Below are positions 43,804 to 53,335 of a DNA stretch of 64,000 nt, in pieces. The notes under the pieces were generated by a model. It was given only the letters and a program-made list of their open reading frames with translations. It searched no databases and had not been told where the DNA came from. The stretch is from Pleomorphomonas diazotrophica. GTDB taxonomy: Bacteria > Pseudomonadota > Alphaproteobacteria > Rhizobiales > Pleomorphomonadaceae. Position numbers and translations under genes: made by a program. Position 1 is the first letter of the stretch, and every line of letters starts with the position of its first letter. Location: the NCBI RefSeq assembly GCF_002844595.1, contig NZ_PJNW01000002.1:1-64000 (forward strand). The letters run 5' to 3'.

Positions 43804-44744
43804 CCTTGCGCGACCGCCTCGGCGACACCTCGCATATTCGCGGCCCGATCGAGGACAATCGATCGCTGAAGGACCTTGTGTGGTTCCGGGTCGGCGGACC
43901 GGCGGAAATCCTGTTCCAGCCGGCCGACGAGGCCGACCTCCAGGCCTTCCTGAAAATCCTGCCGCAGGATGTGCCGGTCACCGTCATCGGGCTCGGCTCC
44001 AACCTGCTGATCCGCGACGGCGGTATTTCCGGCGTGGTGATCCGCCTGTCGGTGCGCGGCTTCGGCGGCACCGAGGCGCTGTCGCCCACCCGCATCGGGG
44101 CCGGCGCGGCCATCCCTGACAAGTTCCTGGCCGCCAAGGCTCTGGAGCTCGGGCTATCAGGCTTTGCCTTCTACCACGGCATTCCCGGCGGCCTCGGCGG
44201 CGCGCTGACCATGAATGCCGGCGCCCACGGTTCGGAGACCGCCGAACGGGTGGTCGAGGTGCGCGGCGTCACCCGCGACGGCGAGGTGATGACACTGCCG
44301 GTCGGCGAGCTCGGCTACTCCTACCGCCATTCGGCGCCGCCGCCCGGCTTCATCTTCACCTCGGCGGTGCTGGAAGGCATTCCCGCCGACAAGGAGAGCA
44401 TCTCCGAGGCGATGAAGGCGGTGACCGAGCATCGCGAGGCGTCGCAGCCGATCAAGGCGCGCACCGGCGGCTCCACCTTCAAGAACCCGCCGGGTCATTC
44501 GGCCTGGAAGCTGATCGACGCGGCCGGCTGCCGCGGCTTCCGGATCGGAGATGCGCAGGTCAGCGAGATGCACTGCAACTTCCTGATCAACACCGGCGAA
44601 GCCACGGCCCATGACGTCGAGCTGCTCGGCGAGACGGTGCGGGCGCGGGTCTATGAGACCAGTGGCATCCGTCTCGATTGGGAAATCAAAAGGCTGGGCG
44701 CCTTCGTGCCCGGCGCTGAGGTCGAGCCGTTTCTCGGCAAGTGA
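43800..44744 (+). CDS. murB: UDP-N-acetylenolpyruvoylglucosamine reductase
   Basis: A 314-residue FAD enzyme that reduces the enolpyruvyl group with NADPH to make UDP-MurNAc. FAD-binding [15 protein letters not shown] and the [18 protein letters not shown] block are clear. Near the C terminus [18 protein letters not shown] carries the catalytic serine region. Placement between murC and ddl is standard for this class. Confidence 0.96.
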   Translation: MTLRDRLGDTSHIRGPIEDNRSLKDLVWFRVGGPAEILFQPADEADLQAFLKILPQDVPVTVIGLGSNLLIRDGGISGVVIRLSVRGFGGTEALSPTRIGAGAAIPDKFLAAKALELGLSGFAFYHGIPGGLGGALTMNAGAHGSETAERVVEVRGVTRDGEVMTLPVGELGYSYRHSAPPPGFIFTSAVLEGIPADKESISEAMKAVTEHREASQPIKARTGGSTFKNPPGHSAWKLIDAAGCRGFRIGDAQVSEMHCNFLINTGEATAHDVELLGETVRARVYETSGIRLDWEIKRLGAFVPGAEVEPFLGK

Positions 44745-44797
44745 CCCGAGGTCGGCCGGCCAAGTCTTGACGCGTGCGCGTCAGCAAGGGGACGGTC

Positions 44798-45721
44798 ATG
44801 ACCAAGCATGTGGCGGTACTGATGGGCGGTTGGTCGTCGGAACGGCCGGTCAGCCTCAACTCGGGCAAGGCCTGCGCCGACGCGCTGGAGGCTCGCGGCT
44901 ACCGCGTCAGCCGCGTCGACGTCGACCGGACGATTGCCGCCGTTCTGGCGGAGCTCCGCCCCGACGTCTGCTTCAACGCGCTGCATGGCATCTACGGCGA
45001 GGACGGCACCGTCCAGGGCATCCTCGAAGTGATGGACATTCCCTATACGCACTCCGGCGTCCTCGCCTCGGCGCTGGCCATGAACAAGCCCAAGGCCAAG
45101 CATGTGATGAAGGCGGCGGGCATCCCCGTGGCCGAGCACAAGCTGGTTCATCGCCTCGAAGTGGTTAACGAGCACGTGCTCGAACCGCCCTATGTGGTGA
45201 AACCTCCGGCTGAGGGATCGAGCTTTGGCGTGATCATCGTTCCGGCTGATGCGGCCCGTCCGCCGCAGGAGCTCGCCGGCCCAGACTGGCGCTTCGGCGA
45301 CATGGTCATGGTGGAAAAATACATTCCGGGACGGGAACTTACATGTGGTGTGATGGGGGATCGCGCCCTCGACATCATCGAAGTGGTGCCGCAGGGCGAA
45401 GCCTTCTACGACTATGACGCAAAGTATCGCCCCGGTGGATCGAAGCACGTTTTGCCGGCCGACCTTTCACCCTTTATTTACCAAAATATTCAAACATTGG
45501 CCCTCGAAGCGCACCGTTCGCTCGGCTGCCGTGGCGTCAGCCGGGCCGATTTCCGCTTCGACGACCAAGGTGACGGAACCGGGCAGGTGATCTGCCTCGA
45601 AGTGAACACGCAGCCGGGAATGACGGCGACCTCGCTCGTGCCGGAAATGGCCGCCCATGCGGGCATCGGTTTCGGCGAGTTGGTGAGCTGGATGGTGGAG
45701 GACGCAAGTTGCAGGCGATGA
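44798..45721 (+). CDS. ddl: D-alanine--D-alanine ligase
   Basis: A 307-residue ATP-grasp enzyme that makes the D-Ala-D-Ala used by the MurF half of the fusion. Signatures are [25 protein letters not shown] and [12 protein letters not shown] 44798 follows GGGGA; a GTG at 44774 would extend it by 8 residues. A short stretch near 45466-45498 uses AT-rich codons unlike the rest of the cluster, possibly because it hides a promoter for ftsQ-ftsA-ftsZ. The ftsQ ATG overlaps its stop. Confidence 0.96.
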   Translation: MTKHVAVLMGGWSSERPVSLNSGKACADALEARGYRVSRVDVDRTIAAVLAELRPDVCFNALHGIYGEDGTVQGILEVMDIPYTHSGVLASALAMNKPKAKHVMKAAGIPVAEHKLVHRLEVVNEHVLEPPYVVKPPAEGSSFGVIIVPADAARPPQELAGPDWRFGDMVMVEKYIPGRELTCGVMGDRALDIIEVVPQGEAFYDYDAKYRPGGSKHVLPADLSPFIYQNIQTLALEAHRSLGCRGVSRADFRFDDQGDGTGQVICLEVNTQPGMTATSLVPEMAAHAGIGFGELVSWMVEDASCRR

Positions 45722-46626
45722 CGACAGGCATGGCGAAGCCGGCGGGGCGCAAGAGGTTCTTCCTCTTCGGCCGTCGCGGTGTTTCGCGCCTGCGTCGCAA
45801 GCCCGTCTGGCGTCCGGCCGGCCTCCTCGCGGCGCTGCCGCGCGGCGCCGGCGTCGCCATGTCCGTCGCCTATCTCCTCGCCTGGGGCGCCTATGGCATG
45901 GTGCTGTCGGGCCGCACCGTCGAAGTGCTGAACGATACCTCCGCCGAGCTCGGCTTCCGCGTCTCCGCCGTCCGCATCACCGGCCAGCGCGAGATCGACG
46001 AGGCCGACGTGCTCGACACGCTGTCGATCCATTCGGGTCAGTCGCTGTTCTTCTACGATGCCGCCGCCGCCCGCGAGCGCCTGCAGTCCATTCCCTGGGT
46101 CGAGGACGTCTCGGTGATGAAGCTCTACCCCGGCACGCTCCGGGTGATCATCGAGGAGCGCGTGCCGGCTGCCCTGTGGCAGCCGACGATCGATGCGCCG
46201 GTGGTGGTGATCGACAGCGCCGGCAAGGTGATCACCGACCGGCTGGAGACCCGCTATTCCCGCCTGCCCCGCGTGGTGGGCGAGGGCGCCCAGCTCAAGG
46301 TCGCCGAGATCACCTCGCTGCTCGACGACGTGCCGGACCTGCAGAAGAAGGTGCGCGCCTCGATGCTGGTCTCCGATCGCCGCTGGGACCTGTTCCTCGA
46401 CAACGGCGTGCAGGTGATGCTGCCGGAGGTGAACCCGCAGAAGGCGGTGACCGAGCTGCAGGAGACCGACAAGGACTCGGGCCTCCTCGATCGCGACATC
46501 ACCGTCGTTGACCTGCGCCTGCCCGACCGGCTGGTGGTTCGCCTTTCCGACGACGCGCGCAAGGCTCGCGACGAGCTGGTGGCGGCGCGCAACAAGGCCC
46601 TCAAGAAGCGGGAGCAGGGCGCATGA
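45718..46626 (+). CDS. ftsQ: cell division protein FtsQ
   Basis: A 302-residue bitopic protein with a basic cytoplasmic N terminus, a membrane helix (about 40-62) and a periplasmic POTRA domain ([23 protein letters not shown], about 80-145), then the beta domain. It scaffolds FtsB/FtsL. The ATG overlaps the ddl stop as ATGA; a TTG at 45709 is an alternative. It overlaps ftsA by 4 bp. Confidence 0.94.
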   Translation: MTTGMAKPAGRKRFFLFGRRGVSRLRRKPVWRPAGLLAALPRGAGVAMSVAYLLAWGAYGMVLSGRTVEVLNDTSAELGFRVSAVRITGQREIDEADVLDTLSIHSGQSLFFYDAAAARERLQSIPWVEDVSVMKLYPGTLRVIIEERVPAALWQPTIDAPVVVIDSAGKVITDRLETRYSRLPRVVGEGAQLKVAEITSLLDDVPDLQKKVRASMLVSDRRWDLFLDNGVQVMLPEVNPQKAVTELQETDKDSGLLDRDITVVDLRLPDRLVVRLSDDARKARDELVAARNKALKKREQGA

Positions 46627-47939
46627 CCCACGCATCCGACGCCCGCGTTCAGCGCATGCGGCCGCTGCCGCCCAAGCGCCCGGTCATCGTTTCGGTGCTC
46701 GATGTCGGCACCTCCAAGATCTGCTGCGTCATTGCCCGCCTGACGCCGCGCCCGGTCGGCGACGTACTGCCCGGCCGCACCCACCTGATCGAGGTGCTCG
46801 GCTTCGGCTACCAGCGGTCGCGCGGCATCAAGGCCGGCGCCGTGGTCGACCTCGAGCAGGCCGAGAAGGCGATCCGCCTCGCCGTTGACGCCGCCGAGCG
46901 CATGGCGGGCCTCACCGTCGAGTCCCTGATCGTGTCGCTGTCCTGCGGTCGGCTGGGTTCGGAGACCTTCTCGGTCAAATACGATCTCTCCGGTTCGGAA
47001 GTCAGCGAGAACGACATCCAGCGAGTGCTGGAGATCGGCGCCTCCTACAAGGTCAAGGACGGCCGCACCATCGTTCATGCGCTGCCGATCGGCTACGCGC
47101 TCGACAACAACCGCGGCATCCGCGACCCGCGCGGCATGATCGGCTCGTCGCTGTCGGTCGACACACACCTCATCTCGGCCGACGCCGTGCCGCTCCGCAA
47201 CCTCGAGATCTCCGTCAACCGGGCGCATCTCGAAGTCGAGACCATGGTTGCCACCCCCTATGCGTCGGGCCTGTCGACCCTAGTCGACGACGAGACGCAG
47301 ATGGGCGTCGCCTGCGTCGACATCGGCGGCGGCACCACCAAGATTTCCGTCTTCGCCGACGGTCAGTGCGTCCATGTCGACGCCTTCGGCCTCGGCGGCC
47401 ATCACGTCACCATGGATCTGGCGCGGGCGCTGTCGGCCCGGCTCGTCGACGCCGAGCGCATCAAGGCGCTCTATGGTTCGGTGATCGCCACCGACAGCGA
47501 CGAGCGCGACATGGTCACCGTCGAGCCGGTGGGCGACGACGACGTGGCCCATCAGGTGACGCGCGCCCAGCTCGTCGAAATCATTCGTCCGCGTGTCGAA
47601 GAGACTCTTGAGGTGGTGCGCGATCGGCTGCATGCTTCAGGATTCGCCGGCCGGGTCGGCCGCCGCGTCGTTCTGACGGGTGGCGCCAGCCAGCTCACGG
47701 GTCTGCCGGAACTTGCCCGCAAGGTGCTCGGCCGCAATGTCCGGCTCGGGCGTCCGGTCGGCGTCGCCGGGCTGCCGGACGCGGCTCGCGGGGCTGCCTT
47801 CGCCACGGCGGTGGGTCTGATGATCTATCCGCAGGTGGCGCAGATCGAACAGTTTTCCGGCCGGCGCAAGTCGATGGCGCTGGCTGCCAACGGTGGCTTC
47901 GTCTCCCGCATGGGGGCGTGGTTCCGGGAGAGTTTCTGA
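46623..47939 (+). CDS. ftsA: cell division protein FtsA
   Basis: A 438-residue actin-like ATPase that tethers FtsZ to the membrane. It has phosphate-1 VLDVGTSKICCVIA, a 1C/SHS2 region, phosphate-2 VDIGGGTTKISVF, and the adenosine motif VVLTGGASQLTGL. The C-terminal end (ANGGFVSRMGAWFRESF) forms the amphipathic membrane-targeting helix. A 127-bp gap to ftsZ leaves room for a dedicated promoter. Confidence 0.97.
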   Translation: MTHASDARVQRMRPLPPKRPVIVSVLDVGTSKICCVIARLTPRPVGDVLPGRTHLIEVLGFGYQRSRGIKAGAVVDLEQAEKAIRLAVDAAERMAGLTVESLIVSLSCGRLGSETFSVKYDLSGSEVSENDIQRVLEIGASYKVKDGRTIVHALPIGYALDNNRGIRDPRGMIGSSLSVDTHLISADAVPLRNLEISVNRAHLEVETMVATPYASGLSTLVDDETQMGVACVDIGGGTTKISVFADGQCVHVDAFGLGGHHVTMDLARALSARLVDAERIKALYGSVIATDSDERDMVTVEPVGDDDVAHQVTRAQLVEIIRPRVEETLEVVRDRLHASGFAGRVGRRVVLTGGASQLTGLPELARKVLGRNVRLGRPVGVAGLPDAARGAAFATAVGLMIYPQVAQIEQFSGRRKSMALAANGGFVSRMGAWFRESF

Positions 47940-48066
47940 TCCGCGCCGGCAACGGGGCGGATCGGTGCGTAACAGGCGTAAAAGGAACGTGCGGTTGCAG
48001 CGGCGGCCGCTGATCTAGGACAGAGGACGTATCGGCGAGAGCCGCTTGCAGAATAACGAGGCAACC

Positions 48067-49887
48067 ATGACGATTAATCTAAAGATGCCCGACCTCACGG
48101 AGCTCAAGCCGAGAATCACCGTCTTCGGCGTCGGCGGTGCCGGCGGCAACGCCGTCAACAACATGATCCAGTCCGGCCTGCAGGGCGTCGAGTTCGTCGT
48201 GGCGAACACGGATGCGCAGGCCCTGGCGTCCTCACGCGCCGAGCGCATCATTCAGATGGGCGTCGCGGTTACCGAGGGCCTTGGCGCCGGTTCGCAGCCG
48301 GAAGTCGGCCGCGCGGCCGCCGAGGAAGTGATCGACGAGATCAACGACCATCTCGCCGGCAGCCACATGGTGTTCATCACCTGCGGCATGGGCGGCGGCA
48401 CCGGCACCGGTGCGGCCCCGGTCATCGCCCGCGCGGCCCGCGAGCATGGCATCCTCACCGTCGGCGTCACCACCAAGCCCTTCCAGTTCGAGGGTGCCCG
48501 GCGCATGAAGATCGCCGACGCCGGCATCAAGGAGCTGCAGAACTCGGTCGACACGCTGATCTGCATTCCCAACCAGAACCTCTTCCGCATCGCCAACGAA
48601 CGCACCACCTTCGCCGACGCCTTCGCGATGGCCGACCAGGTGCTCTACTCGGGCGTCGCCTGCATCACCGACCTGATGGTCAAGGAAGGCCTGATCAACC
48701 TCGACTTCGCCGACGTCCGCTCGATCATGCGCGGCATGGGCAAGGCGATGATGGGCACCGGCGAAGCCTCCGGCGAGAAGCGCGCCATCCAGGCCGCCGA
48801 GGCGGCGATCGCCAATCCGCTGCTCGACGAAGTGTCGATGCAGGGCGCCCAGGGTCTCCTGATCTCGATCACCGGCGGCAAGGACCTGACGCTGTTCGAG
48901 GTCGACGAGGCGGCCACCCGCATCCGCGAGGAAGTGGACCAGGAAGCCAACATCATCCTCGGCGCCACCTTCGACGACAGCATGGAAGGCATGATCCGCG
49001 TGTCGGTGGTCGCCACCGGCATCGAGCCGGAGCTGGTCCGTCAGGAGTCGGTCGTTCGCAACTCGAGCGCCGATGCCATCGGCCGTGCCGCGCCGACCCG
49101 TCCGGCCCAGGTGACCACGTCCGCTGCTGCCGCCGTCGCGGCGCAGGAGGTGCGGCAGCCTTTTAGCCAGCCGGCCGTGCGTCCGGTGGTGACCCGCGAG
49201 GCCGCTCCGGCCGCGTCGATCGCCCCTGCGCCCGCGCCGGTTCCGAACTATGCCCAGGCCGCCGCTGCCGCTGCGCAGGTTGCCTCCGTCGAAGCCATCG
49301 AGGCGGCACTGGCGCTGCCCGAGGCCGCCATCGAGCCGGAACCGGTTCGCGCTGTCACCACGCCGCATGACCCGCGCGTGTCGATCGAGCCCTACGAGCC
49401 GGCGATGAACCACTATGACGCGCCCGCGCCGGCCGCCCAGCCGGTCCGCGCCGCCGAGCCGGCGCTGGTGCAGCAGCCCTACGTGCCGCCGGTCGCCGAG
49501 CGTCCGTCGGCCGTCGCCCAGCGCAGCCGCGTTCCGTCGATCGAGGAGTTCCCGCCGATCGCCCAGCGTCAGGCTGCCGCGTCGGTGCAGGTGCATCCGG
49601 AGGACCATGACGGTGAGCGCCGTCCGCTGGGTCTGCTCCGCCGCCTCGCCAACGTCGGTCTCGGCGGTCGCCGCGAGGAAGAGGCGCAGCCCGAGGCGCC
49701 GCGCGCCGCTGCTCCGCAGCCGGCCGTGCGTCCTTCGGCGGCGAGCGAGTTCGTGAAGCAGCGTCCCGCCGCCCCGATCCAGGGTGCTGCCGGCCGTCTC
49801 GACCCGCAGGGTCGCATGGCGCCGCAGCCGGCGCCGCGCGCCGCCGACGACGACATGGAGATCCCGGCCTTCCTGCGCCGCAAGTGA
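48067..49887 (+). CDS. ftsZ: cell division tubulin homologue FtsZ
   Basis: The Z-ring GTPase. In this 606-residue chain the GTP-binding GGGTGTG is at 109-115, with [12 protein letters not shown] at 22-33 and the T7-loop [11 protein letters not shown]. The globular core ends near residue 325. A disordered linker of about 265 residues, rich in Ala, Pro, Val and Glu, precedes the C-terminal peptide [13 protein letters not shown] that binds FtsA. Long linkers are usual in Hyphomicrobiales. The start at 48067 follows GAGG; an in-frame TTG at 48046 is rejected. Confidence 0.98.
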   Translation: MTINLKMPDLTELKPRITVFGVGGAGGNAVNNMIQSGLQGVEFVVANTDAQALASSRAERIIQMGVAVTEGLGAGSQPEVGRAAAEEVIDEINDHLAGSHMVFITCGMGGGTGTGAAPVIARAAREHGILTVGVTTKPFQFEGARRMKIADAGIKELQNSVDTLICIPNQNLFRIANERTTFADAFAMADQVLYSGVACITDLMVKEGLINLDFADVRSIMRGMGKAMMGTGEASGEKRAIQAAEAAIANPLLDEVSMQGAQGLLISITGGKDLTLFEVDEAATRIREEVDQEANIILGATFDDSMEGMIRVSVVATGIEPELVRQESVVRNSSADAIGRAAPTRPAQVTTSAAAAVAAQEVRQPFSQPAVRPVVTREAAPAASIAPAPAPVPNYAQAAAAAAQVASVEAIEAALALPEAAIEPEPVRAVTTPHDPRVSIEPYEPAMNHYDAPAPAAQPVRAAEPALVQQPYVPPVAERPSAVAQRSRVPSIEEFPPIAQRQAAASVQVHPEDHDGERRPLGLLRRLANVGLGGRREEEAQPEAPRAAAPQPAVRPSAASEFVKQRPAAPIQGAAGRLDPQGRMAPQPAPRAADDDMEIPAFLRRK

Positions 49888-49910
49888 TCGAGGCTTAAGC
49901 GTAAAGACAA

Positions 49911-49946
49911 CGGGCCCGCGAAGGTGACTTCGCGGGCCCGCTGCAT
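49911..49946. terminator. bidirectional terminator between ftsZ and azlD
   Basis: A perfect 13-bp stem CGGGCCCGCGAAG (49911-49923) with its complement at 49928-49940, loop GTGA. T-rich sequence follows on both strands, so it can end both convergent operons. Confidence 0.85.
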
Positions 49947-49960
49947 TTTGGGATGTATGG

Positions 49961-50260
49961 TCAGATAAAGGCCAGGCGCAGCAGTGCGGCGACGGCGACG
50001 CCGGCAACTACAGTGGCGATCAGCGGCAGCCTGAGCGCCAGAACCAGAACCACCAGACCGGCGACCGCCTCGATGGGGCCGGACATGACGATGGGCGCAA
50101 CCACGGCCACCAGCACGGCGGGCGGCAGCGCGTCGAGGGCGACGCGGACCGGGCCGGACTTGGGCAGCCGGTCGGCGATCAGGAAGCCGAGGATGCGGGT
50201 GAAATAGGTGAGGACGCCCATCGCCAGGATGGCGGCGAAATTGACGGGATCGATGGTCAT
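49961..50260 (-). CDS. azlD: AzlD family branched-chain amino acid exporter subunit
   Basis: A 99-residue membrane protein with about three to four helices. MGVLTYFTRILGFLIAD and the LDALPPAVLVAVVAP block are family-specific. With AzlC it forms an exporter of branched-chain amino acids or analogues. The start overlaps the azlC stop as ATGA. Confidence 0.9.
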   Translation of the reverse strand: MTIDPVNFAAILAMGVLTYFTRILGFLIADRLPKSGPVRVALDALPPAVLVAVVAPIVMSGPIEAVAGLVVLVLALRLPLIATVVAGVAVAALLRLAFI

Positions 50261-50979
50261 GGCGTCGCGTCTCCGGCGGCCTGATCTGCGGCGGGCGCCT
50301 CGCGCGGCGCGGTGACGACGGCGGCGGTGATGCCGGCAATGGCACCGGCGATGACATACCAGGCGCCAGGGACGACGGCATGAACGGCGACGGCCACCAC
50401 GGCGCTCGCCACCAGCACCGGACCGGTGCGGCGGACGCTCTTCCAGAAGCCGAGGGCAAGCGCAATGAAGATGGCCGGGAAGGTGAAGTCGAGGCCATAA
50501 GTCTCGGGGTGCTCGAGATAGGCGCCGAACACCGTGCCGAGCACCGAGGCGATCTGCCAGCAAACGAACAGCGTCAGCGCCACCGTGAAGTAGAAGGTGC
50601 GGCTGATCGGCCGGTCGAGGGCGCGGCGTTCGCTGAGCGCCCAGGCCTCGTCGGTGAGCAGGAAGGCCGCCACCCAGCGCAGGCGGCCGAAATGGGCGAT
50701 CTTGCCCGACAGCGAGGCGCCCATCAGCGCGTGGCGGAGGTTGACGAGGAAGGCCATCAGCGCCAGCGCGGCAACCGGCGCAGGCGTGCTCCACAGACCC
50801 ACGGCGATGAGCTGCGAGGAGCCCGCGAAGACGATCGACGACATGGCGAGCATCTCGGCCGGCGTCAGACCCTTGGCCGTCGCCTGCTGGCCGAGAATGA
50901 GTGCAAAGGGCACGGCGGCGGCGACGGTCGGAAAAACCGCCACCAGACCGGCCCGGAAGTCGGCAAGGCGTGTTGTCAT
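50257..50979 (-). CDS. azlC: AzlC family branched-chain amino acid exporter subunit
   Basis: A 240-residue membrane protein. The AzlC block (SSIVFAGSSQLIAVGL and VNLRHALMGASLS) is clear, with further helices to about 220 and a variable Ala/Pro tail. AzlCD relatives export leucine analogues and histidine-related compounds; the exact substrate is unknown. A remarkable double palindrome lies 15-56 bp upstream of the start. No Lrp-like regulator gene, the usual partner, is adjacent. Confidence 0.92.
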   Translation of the reverse strand: MTTRLADFRAGLVAVFPTVAAAVPFALILGQQATAKGLTPAEMLAMSSIVFAGSSQLIAVGLWSTPAPVAALALMAFLVNLRHALMGASLSGKIAHFGRLRWVAAFLLTDEAWALSERRALDRPISRTFYFTVALTLFVCWQIASVLGTVFGAYLEHPETYGLDFTFPAIFIALALGFWKSVRRTGPVLVASAVVAVAVHAVVPGAWYVIAGAIAGITAAVVTAPREAPAADQAAGDATP

Positions 50980-50993
50980 GTCCAGCTTTCCTT

Positions 50994-51035
50994 AGGTCAA
51001 TATTTCTGACCTTTATAGGTCAGTGTGTATGACCT
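50994..51035 (-). promoter_or_regulatory. tandem palindromic operator upstream of azlC
   Basis: Two identical 19-bp palindromes of the form AGGTCA-N7-TGACCT are at 50994-51012 and 51017-51035, separated by 4 bp. Half sites are perfect in all four copies. The region is AT-rich and just upstream of the azlC start, so it very likely controls azlCD. Confidence 0.75.
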
Positions 51036-51104
51036 ATTATTGGGGTGCTGTCCACCCGAAAACCGAAAGATCCGGAAATTTGACCGCTCGGCGTCGCAAC
51101 AATC

Positions 51105-51728
51105 CTAAAGAACCGTCCCGCTGGTGGTTCGTTTGATGCCGGCGGCGGTCATGTCGGCCCAGGCGCGCTCCAGCGAGCCCGAAATGTCAATGGCGCGGCA
51201 GGCGTCCTCGATCACCGACACGCGAAACCCGGCGCCGGCGGCGTCCAGCGCCGTCCAGGCGACGCAGTAATCGGTGGCGAGGCCGACGACATGCACCTCC
51301 TCGACGCCGCGTTCGCGGAGATAGCCGGCAAGGCCGGTCAGCGTCTCGCGGTCGGCCTCGCGGAAGGCGGAGTAGCTGTCCACGCCCTGGTGCCAGCCCT
51401 TGCGGATGATCATCTGGGCGGATGTGACGCGGAGGTCCGGGTGCAGCTCGGCGCCGGGCGTGCCCTGTACGCAGTGATCGGGCCACAGCACCTGAGGGCC
51501 GTAGGGCATGTCGGTGGTGTCGAAGGGCTCACGGCCGGGATGGGCGGAGGCGAAGGAGGCATGGCCCTCCGGGTGCCAGTCCTGAGTGACCACCACCTGC
51601 TCGTAACGGGGCACCAGCGCATTGATCACCGGCACGATGGCATGGCCGCCGCCCACCGCCAATGCACCGCCGGGGCAGAAATCGTTCTGGACGTCGACGA
51701 CGATGAGGGCGGTGGCGGGCGAGGGCAT
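51105..51728 (-). CDS. pncA: nicotinamidase (isochorismatase-like hydrolase)
   Basis: A 207-residue enzyme that hydrolyses nicotinamide to nicotinate for NAD salvage. Catalytic triad candidates are the D of VDVQNDFCPGGALAV, the K of IRKGW and the C of ATDYCVAWTALDA. Metal ligands are the D and H of TQDWHPEGHASF, and WPDHCVQGT is family-specific. The ATG at 51728 follows GGAG; a TTG further upstream at 51746 has no site. Confidence 0.94.
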   Translation of the reverse strand: MPSPATALIVVDVQNDFCPGGALAVGGGHAIVPVINALVPRYEQVVVTQDWHPEGHASFASAHPGREPFDTTDMPYGPQVLWPDHCVQGTPGAELHPDLRVTSAQMIIRKGWHQGVDSYSAFREADRETLTGLAGYLRERGVEEVHVVGLATDYCVAWTALDAAGAGFRVSVIEDACRAIDISGSLERAWADMTAAGIKRTTSGTVL

Positions 51729-51822
51729 GGCGCGACTCCGGGGCAAGATGGTCGGGAGAATTTATTGCATCGGCGAGGGGAGGCGGCAAGCGTGGCAGGT
51801 GGCCACGCCGGCGCTTCGGTCC

Positions 51823-52285
51823 TCACAAGAGCTTGTGCATGGGGCGGCCGGATACGCTCCGCCGGAGGTCCGGTTCGCCCGCGTCCCCGTATCCCATGGC
51901 GAGGTAGAAGGCGTGGGCGGTCTCGGTGCTGGTCAGCCTGCACTCCGTATGTACGAGGTCGCGAAGATAGGCTTCAAGCGACCGGAGGATCGCCTTGCTG
52001 ATGCCTCTGAAGCGGGCTTCCGGCGTCACATAGTTCAGGGGTGATCTCGCCGGCACCTGACGCACCGCCGACGCCGAGAATGGCGCCGTTGTCCTCCGCG
52101 ACCACGATGAGCCGGTCGGGCGCCTTGATCCAGAGACGGACGTTGTCGGGCGTCTTGTTGGAGAGCCACTCACGAAGGATCTCGGCATCTCCGTGGTGAT
52201 CGGCGATGCAGAGATCGCGAATGGACCGGCGCAGGACGGCGGCGGCCTGTTCGGCATCGGCGGGTATGGCAGGGCGGATCAGCAT
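51823..52285 (-). pseudogene. GNAT acetyltransferase gene broken by a one-base frameshift
   Basis: The N-terminal part (MLIRPAIPADAEQAAAVLRR to GASGAGEIT) reads in one frame, while the C-terminal part (LNYVTPEARFRGISKAILRS to MHKLL) reads in another. They join cleanly if one base is removed from a run of four G on the plus strand at 52038-52041. Then the acetyl-CoA motif region RFRGISKAIL is restored. The 463-bp unit would encode about 153 residues. Either a recent inactivation or a sequencing error in a homopolymer. Intact codon bias on both sides argues for a very recent event. Confidence 0.75.
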
Positions 52286-52361
52286 CCCGTCTCTCGCAAA
52301 GGGTTCCCGCCCGAGGATACGCTGGTTTGCCGCTCTCGATGAAGCGCGTTTCGTCCGGCCT

Positions 52362-52395
52362 CTTATCCAGGTAAGATGACGGCCTTATCCTGGTA
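52362..52395 (+). promoter_or_regulatory. direct repeats upstream of the XRE-type regulator
   Basis: CTTATCCWGGTA occurs at 52362-52373 and again at 52384-52395, exactly 22 bp apart (two helical turns). The second copy lies 14 bp before the regulator start. The first extends into a near palindrome (CTTATCC-AGGTAAG). Likely an autoregulatory operator, perhaps also for the divergent GNAT gene. Confidence 0.6.
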
Positions 52396-52408
52396 TAGGA
52401 CGCGTCGC

Positions 52409-53248
52409 ATGGATGTTCAGATCAGCACCGACAACGCGCTTGGCGCCTTCCTGCGCGACCGGCGCTGCCGTATGGACGCCACCGCTTTCGGCCTGCCGAC
52501 GAGCCGGCGGCGGACGCCGGGCCTCAGGCGGGAGGAGGTGGCGCAGCGGGCCAACGTTTCCGTCACCTGGTACACCTGGCTGGAGCAGGGGCGCGGCGGC
52601 GCGCCGTCGGCCGACGTGCTCGACCGCATTGCCCGGGCCCTGATGCTGACCGACGTCGAGCGCGAGCATCTGTTCCTCATCGGCCTTGGCCGGCCGCCGG
52701 AGGTGCGCTATCGCGAGAGTGACGAGGTGTCGCCGCGCCTGCAGCGGGTGATCGACGCGCTGACGCTCAGCCCCGCCCTCATCAAGACCGCCACCTGGGA
52801 CATCGTCGCCTGGAACCGGGCGGCCAGCGTGATCCTCGCCGATTATGGCGCCATGGCCCCGCGCGAGCGCAACGTGCTGCGCATGATGTTCTGCGACCCG
52901 GCCGTCAGGGCGCGCCAGACGGACTGGGAGAGCGTCGCCCGTTTCGTGGTGGCGACCTTCCGTGCCGAGGCAGTGCGGGCCGGTGCGTCGGGCAGCGTCG
53001 CCGCGCTGGTCGACGAACTCAGCCGGGCCAGCCCCGAGTTCGTCGCCATGTGGCGCGAGAAGGAAGTGGGACACCACGGCGAGGGCACCAAGACGCTGCG
53101 CCATCCGACGCTCGGCGTGCTGTCGCTCGAGTATTCGGCCTTCGCCGTCGACGGCCGCCCCGATCTCTCCATGGTGGTCTACAATCCCGCGGCGCCGGAG
53201 GCCGCAGCCGAGGTGAAGCGGCTGATCGAGGCGGCGAGCCTTGGGTAG
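52409..53248 (+). CDS. XRE-family regulator with MmyB-like ligand-binding domain
   Basis: A 279-residue protein. The N-terminal helix-turn-helix (about 8-75) has LGAFLRDRRCRM, RTPGLRREEVAQRANVSVTWYTWLEQGRG and PSADVLDRIARAL. The C-terminal domain (about 100-275) has LIKTATWDIVAWNRAASVILADY, the MmyB-like PAS-related fold that binds fatty-acid-like ligands in some members. These regulators usually control an adjacent reductase or transporter; here the neighbour is a broken GNAT gene. ATG 52409 follows AGGA. Confidence 0.9.
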   Translation: MDVQISTDNALGAFLRDRRCRMDATAFGLPTSRRRTPGLRREEVAQRANVSVTWYTWLEQGRGGAPSADVLDRIARALMLTDVEREHLFLIGLGRPPEVRYRESDEVSPRLQRVIDALTLSPALIKTATWDIVAWNRAASVILADYGAMAPRERNVLRMMFCDPAVRARQTDWESVARFVVATFRAEAVRAGASGSVAALVDELSRASPEFVAMWREKEVGHHGEGTKTLRHPTLGVLSLEYSAFAVDGRPDLSMVVYNPAAPEAAAEVKRLIEAASLG

Positions 53249-53290
53249 CCCGATCGAATAAGGGTAGGATATGCGCCGCTGCCTTCTCAA

Positions 53291-53335
53291 GCATCCGCTT
53301 TGTCCGAAAAGTCTCACAACTTTTCGGGCGGATGC
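53291..53335 (-). terminator. hairpin at the end of recN
   Basis: The arms 53291-53312 and 53319-53335 pair as GCATCCGC and CCGAAAAGT with a 5-base bulge in the left arm. It lies directly after the recN stop between convergent genes. The outer stem GCATCCGC is shared with the hairpin at 19028-19065. Confidence 0.65.

Noticed and set aside
49145-49830. Short tandem repeats in the ftsZ linker region as a separate repeat element
   Set aside because: The low complexity is the usual Ala/Pro/Val-rich disordered linker of alphaproteobacterial FtsZ.
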